Shown here: positions 8,701 through 9,362 of the stretch, piece after piece | Layout of the letters: each line of letters opens with the position of its first letter | Numbering within the stretch: position 1 is the first letter of the stretch | From: Clostridia bacterium | Lineage (GTDB): Bacteria; Bacillota; Clostridia; Christensenellales; UBA1242 | Assembly: GCA_017537515.1 (NCBI GenBank) | Contig: JAFYKO010000153.1 | Location: 1-9,362 of the forward strand | Direction: 5' to 3' | Length of the DNA: 9,362 bases | The notes under the pieces: generated by a model | Told to the model about the DNA's origin: nothing | The model's database searches: none | The model's input: the letters and a program-made list of their open reading frames with translations, nothing else | Translations under genes and position numbers: made by a program

Positions 8701-9196
8701 TGAAACTCAAGAAATTGTTAAAAAAGCCGAACCAAAGAAAAAAGTCGGCCGTCCAAAGAAAGTTAAGATTGATTTAAGCACACTATTTGATACTCCAGCC
8801 GAATCAAAACAAGACAAAAAAGAAGAAGCTCCAAAACGTGGTCGCCCTAAAAAAGTTAAGGTTGAAGGCCTTGAAGAAGCGTTGAAAGAAGATGCGAAAA
8901 AACCAAAAACAGCAAAAAAACGTGGCAGACCAAAGAAAGAAAAAACTGAAACAAAGCCAACACAACCTAAAAAATCAAGGGGAAGACCTAAAAAACAAAC
9001 AACAAAAGAGACTACAAGTCCTAAACGTGGAAGAGGACGTCCTAAAAAAACAGTTGACTCAGACCTTAAAGCATTAAACAAAAAAATTGAAAACGAAAAC
9101 AAAAAACTTGCAAAACATCAACAACAGTTAAATAAACAATTAGAGGAAAGTTTGAGTCATCTCGCACAAAAAGACGAAAACAACAAAGATGAATAA
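5708..9196 (+). CDS. Unassigned membrane-anchored coiled-coil protein with aromatic/glycine repeats and C-terminal AT-hooks
   Basis: I do not recognise this 1162-residue protein as a named family. Visible parts in order: hydrophobic segments at about 21-39, 126-146 and 158-176; an 85-residue basic loop (40-124) between the first two; a long coiled coil (about 265-459) rich in Glu, Lys and Gln; a basic patch around 475-490 (SKRVRRGKKNKK); an acidic, proline-containing, probably disordered stretch (491-590); three 46-residue aromatic/glycine units (592-637, 655-700, 728-773); another acidic stretch (787-960); six GRPKK motifs (972-1114); and a short helical, Lys/Gln-rich end. The positive-inside rule puts the N-terminus outside and the 85-residue loop and long tail in the cytoplasm, the topology of ExbB/TolQ. 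The GRPKK motifs match the AT-hook core that inserts into the minor groove of AT-rich DNA. My inference is a membrane-to-DNA tether or scaffold. The gene has its own promoter and terminator and is not operonic with addBA. A cytoskeletal role is an alternative. Confidence 0.9.
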   Translation: MILNGLLTFLGELFTSIGWDYIFFIGLGFEVLLAIFFIIKSHFSYEMRMTRRLLKINNWLNRNRFINANNLVEFNNLMKKTPKLMRYHWHQYMLNRDKDPSHYMSAYNLVEKPLKTSSYLSNIKTYIGATIAFAGLFLFFGLAGLSGADLTFGNLAKAFFAPFVMSFIAIIFVMIMRMRQNQNLSAFFQYHHYFNRFLDRAVTTMPEYVDFEVLFTRQEIQKGIPVLNEYLEKRARQEQEELEKARLNAMEHESFDFKETGIDGALVLERAMKETETYLNIRSRLLNEIQQLEEEIESLKRNYENTQKDYQRKMQVSKENVDRLRKQQEETTNRIENNYIKKQQADEIKKQEQLEKDNDNATLRFNQEIESLTTEIENRRTELEEKRKYVEEAMQAEYQTFSTKMYKSVYAIAEERNQADKDELISMKDEVMEELEKANQKLTEKDHEIAQLHKILEKNHIIVAENGGFYSEKLSKESKRVRRGKKNKKLDDGDEDLIYTPPEALEDEKPEVKVEPEVKTEEFPAEQTIAVAPETPVEQVQEVKEEQNIIEEQNNLEIDESAFNTFEEPAQEEIQQPVEYEPEEVYEEEVQYGDDGGWYDKDGYYRYENGAYFDPEGRYFDEFGGWYEADGITYHEPQSETYEDIEPIEEEYREYGEDGGWFDKDGYYRYENGAYFDPEGRYFDEFGGWYEEDGITYHEPEEYQDDSFYYDGVEEYLDPTTDEEYREYGGDGGWFDKDGYYRYENGAYFDPEGRYFDEYGGWFEEDGTTYHPPVDRTMARIAKRRQEPVGDAYLDIQEEKYIDRVADQEFEDEFGTVETTEETLNPVQDEDVFVFDEDFETESETDINDTTENDEGALLEPSFEEEVEAVEQEPEVIEEPEVDPVVRKPLSEKAVREIENLKAQFALSEGLLADEEETFDVPIEKEAQPQEHPEEVVLNEAEANEEKAEVAPENVEQPITEEVAKQEPKKKAGRPKKVKVEGLEEALNDLIGKSENDSETQEIVKKAEPKKKVGRPKKVKIDLSTLFDTPAESKQDKKEEAPKRGRPKKVKVEGLEEALKEDAKKPKTAKKRGRPKKEKTETKPTQPKKSRGRPKKQTTKETTSPKRGRGRPKKTVDSDLKALNKKIENENKKLAKHQQQLNKQLEESLSHLAQKDENNKDE
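7481..8026 (+). repeat. Three 138-bp coding repeats (46-residue aromatic/glycine units)
   Basis: Units lie at 7481-7618, 7670-7807 and 7889-8026, with spacers of 51 and 81 bp. The 46 residues of units 1 and 2 differ at three positions only. At DNA level 23 of their 46 codons differ and 20 of those changes are synonymous, so the duplication is old and the protein sequence is under selection. Each unit is itself six heptads with consensus G-x-[WY]-[YF]-[DE]-x-[DEN] (for example GGWYDKD and GAYFDPE), with glycine every seventh residue (596, 603, 610, 617, 624, 631 in unit 1). The composition recalls the EAGR box of mycoplasma attachment-organelle proteins and, less closely, eukaryotic OCRE octamers. 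That comparison is from memory, not a search. Confidence 0.92.
8621..9049 (+). other. Array of six AT-hook-like motifs (coding)
   Basis: GRPKK cores begin at residues 973, 1014, 1045, 1073, 1092 and 1110. Copies 3-6 have the full RGRPKK core of canonical AT-hooks, and the last is RGRGRPKK. Copies 1 and 2 have AGRPKK and VGRPKK. Flanks are rich in Lys and Pro, as in HMGA-type hooks. Multiple hooks in series usually give avid binding to clustered AT tracts. Confidence 0.85.
8630..8877 (+). repeat. 32-bp direct repeat within the AT-hook array
   Basis: Bases 8630-8661 and 8846-8877 are identical and offset by 216 bp (72 codons). They encode the repeated module GRPKKVKVEGLEEAL after hooks 1 and 3. 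The DNA identity, unlike the diverged 138-bp units, suggests a more recent duplication or conversion. Confidence 0.85.
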
Positions 9197-9202
9197 AACA
9201 CG

Positions 9203-9229
9203 AAAACAACATATTTTTGTTGTTTTTTT
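9203..9229 (+). terminator. AT-rich intrinsic terminator of the AT-hook protein gene
   Basis: AAAACAACA (9203-9211) pairs with TGTTGTTTT (9218-9226) around a 6-nt loop, with the T-run continuing to 9229. It starts 6 nt after the stop codon. The stem is AU-rich and so weak, but position and T-tail fit. Confidence 0.7.
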
Positions 9230-9242
9230 GTTGTAAAAAGAA

Positions 9243-9265
9243 AACCACCGGATAGTCCGGTGGTT
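9243..9265 (-). terminator. Perfect palindrome, possible minus-strand terminator or dispersed repeat
   Basis: AACCACCGGA (9243-9252) and TCCGGTGGTT (9256-9265) form a 10-bp stem with a TAG loop. On the + strand it is followed by CAAAAGAGG, with no U-tract. On the minus strand it is followed by TTCTTTTT, which fits a terminator in that direction. No minus-strand gene is visible here, so it may instead be a repeated palindrome or a transcript-end protector. Confidence 0.55.
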
Positions 9266-9281
9266 CAAAAGAGGTTTACCG

Positions 9282-9310
9282 TTGAGTAATTTTCTTTTTT
9301 GTGGTATTAT
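9282..9310 (+). promoter_or_regulatory. Promoter for the gene beyond the window
   Basis: TTGAGT (9282-9287) and TATTAT (9305-9310) are separated by exactly 17 bp, and TGG before the -10 gives an extended -10 form. Transcription should start near 9317, leaving a leader of at least 45 nt in the window. Confidence 0.75.
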
Positions 9311-9346
9311 GTAGTGTAGCCTGCAAGTTACAATACATAAATTGCA

Positions 9347-9354
9347 AAAAGGAG
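9347..9354 (+). promoter_or_regulatory. Ribosome binding site of the next, unseen gene
   Basis: AAAAGGAG lies 8 nt before the end of the window (GAG then AATTAATA), so a start codon is expected at or just after base 9363. The product cannot be inferred. Confidence 0.65.
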
Positions 9355-9362
9355 AATTAATA

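Noticed and set aside
8188..9102. Minus-strand ORFs of 160 and 131 codons over the C-terminal tail
   Set aside because: Ser/Phe-rich shadows of the Glu/Lys-rich + strand tail, without start signals.
9322..9346. Leader hairpin TGCAA...TTGCA as a riboswitch or regulatory stem
   Set aside because: Only 5 bp with a 15-nt loop, expected by chance in AT-rich DNA.

Overview
The window comes from an AT-rich bacterium, most likely a low-G+C Gram-positive (Bacillota or a Mollicutes-adjacent lineage). The reasons are the addB-addA gene pair instead of recBCD, strong AGGAGG-type ribosome binding sites, A/T-rich codon choice, and intrinsic terminators. Tryptophan is encoded by TGG and the genes end in TAA/TAG, so nothing points to a recoded UGA. 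All three genes lie on the + strand.

Region 1 (1-5347) is the recombinational repair module. It holds the C-terminal 645 codons of AddB (5'-truncated by the window edge), overlapping by 8 bp a complete 1138-residue AddA. The helicase motifs of AddA, both PD-(D/E)XK nuclease domains and the four iron-sulfur cysteines of AddB are all visible, so the pair looks functional. It should act as one translationally coupled helicase-nuclease that resects double-strand breaks.

Region 2 (5348-5707) has no gene. It contains an unusually GC-rich nested inverted repeat with an intrinsic terminator, then about 160 bp of A-tracts spaced at roughly one helical turn (predicted curved DNA). An extended -10 promoter and a ribosome binding site for the next gene follow.

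Region 3 (5708-9196) encodes one unusual 1162-residue protein that I cannot assign to a named family. It has three predicted membrane segments in an ExbB/TolQ-like layout, a coiled coil of about 195 residues, and a long acidic, probably disordered region. Inside that region are three 46-residue units, each built of glycine-spaced aromatic heptads that recall the EAGR box of mycoplasma terminal-organelle proteins. The basic C-terminus carries six AT-hook-like GRPKK motifs. The simplest reading is a membrane-anchored, cytoplasmic-tailed protein able to hold AT-rich DNA, that is, a candidate nucleoid-membrane tether or cytoskeletal scaffold. This is the most interesting object in the window.

Region 4 (9197-9362) holds an AT-rich terminator, a perfect 10-bp palindrome whose T-rich side faces the minus strand, a good promoter (TTGAGT-17 bp-TATTAT) and a ribosome binding site at the very end. 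A further + strand gene therefore starts just beyond the window.
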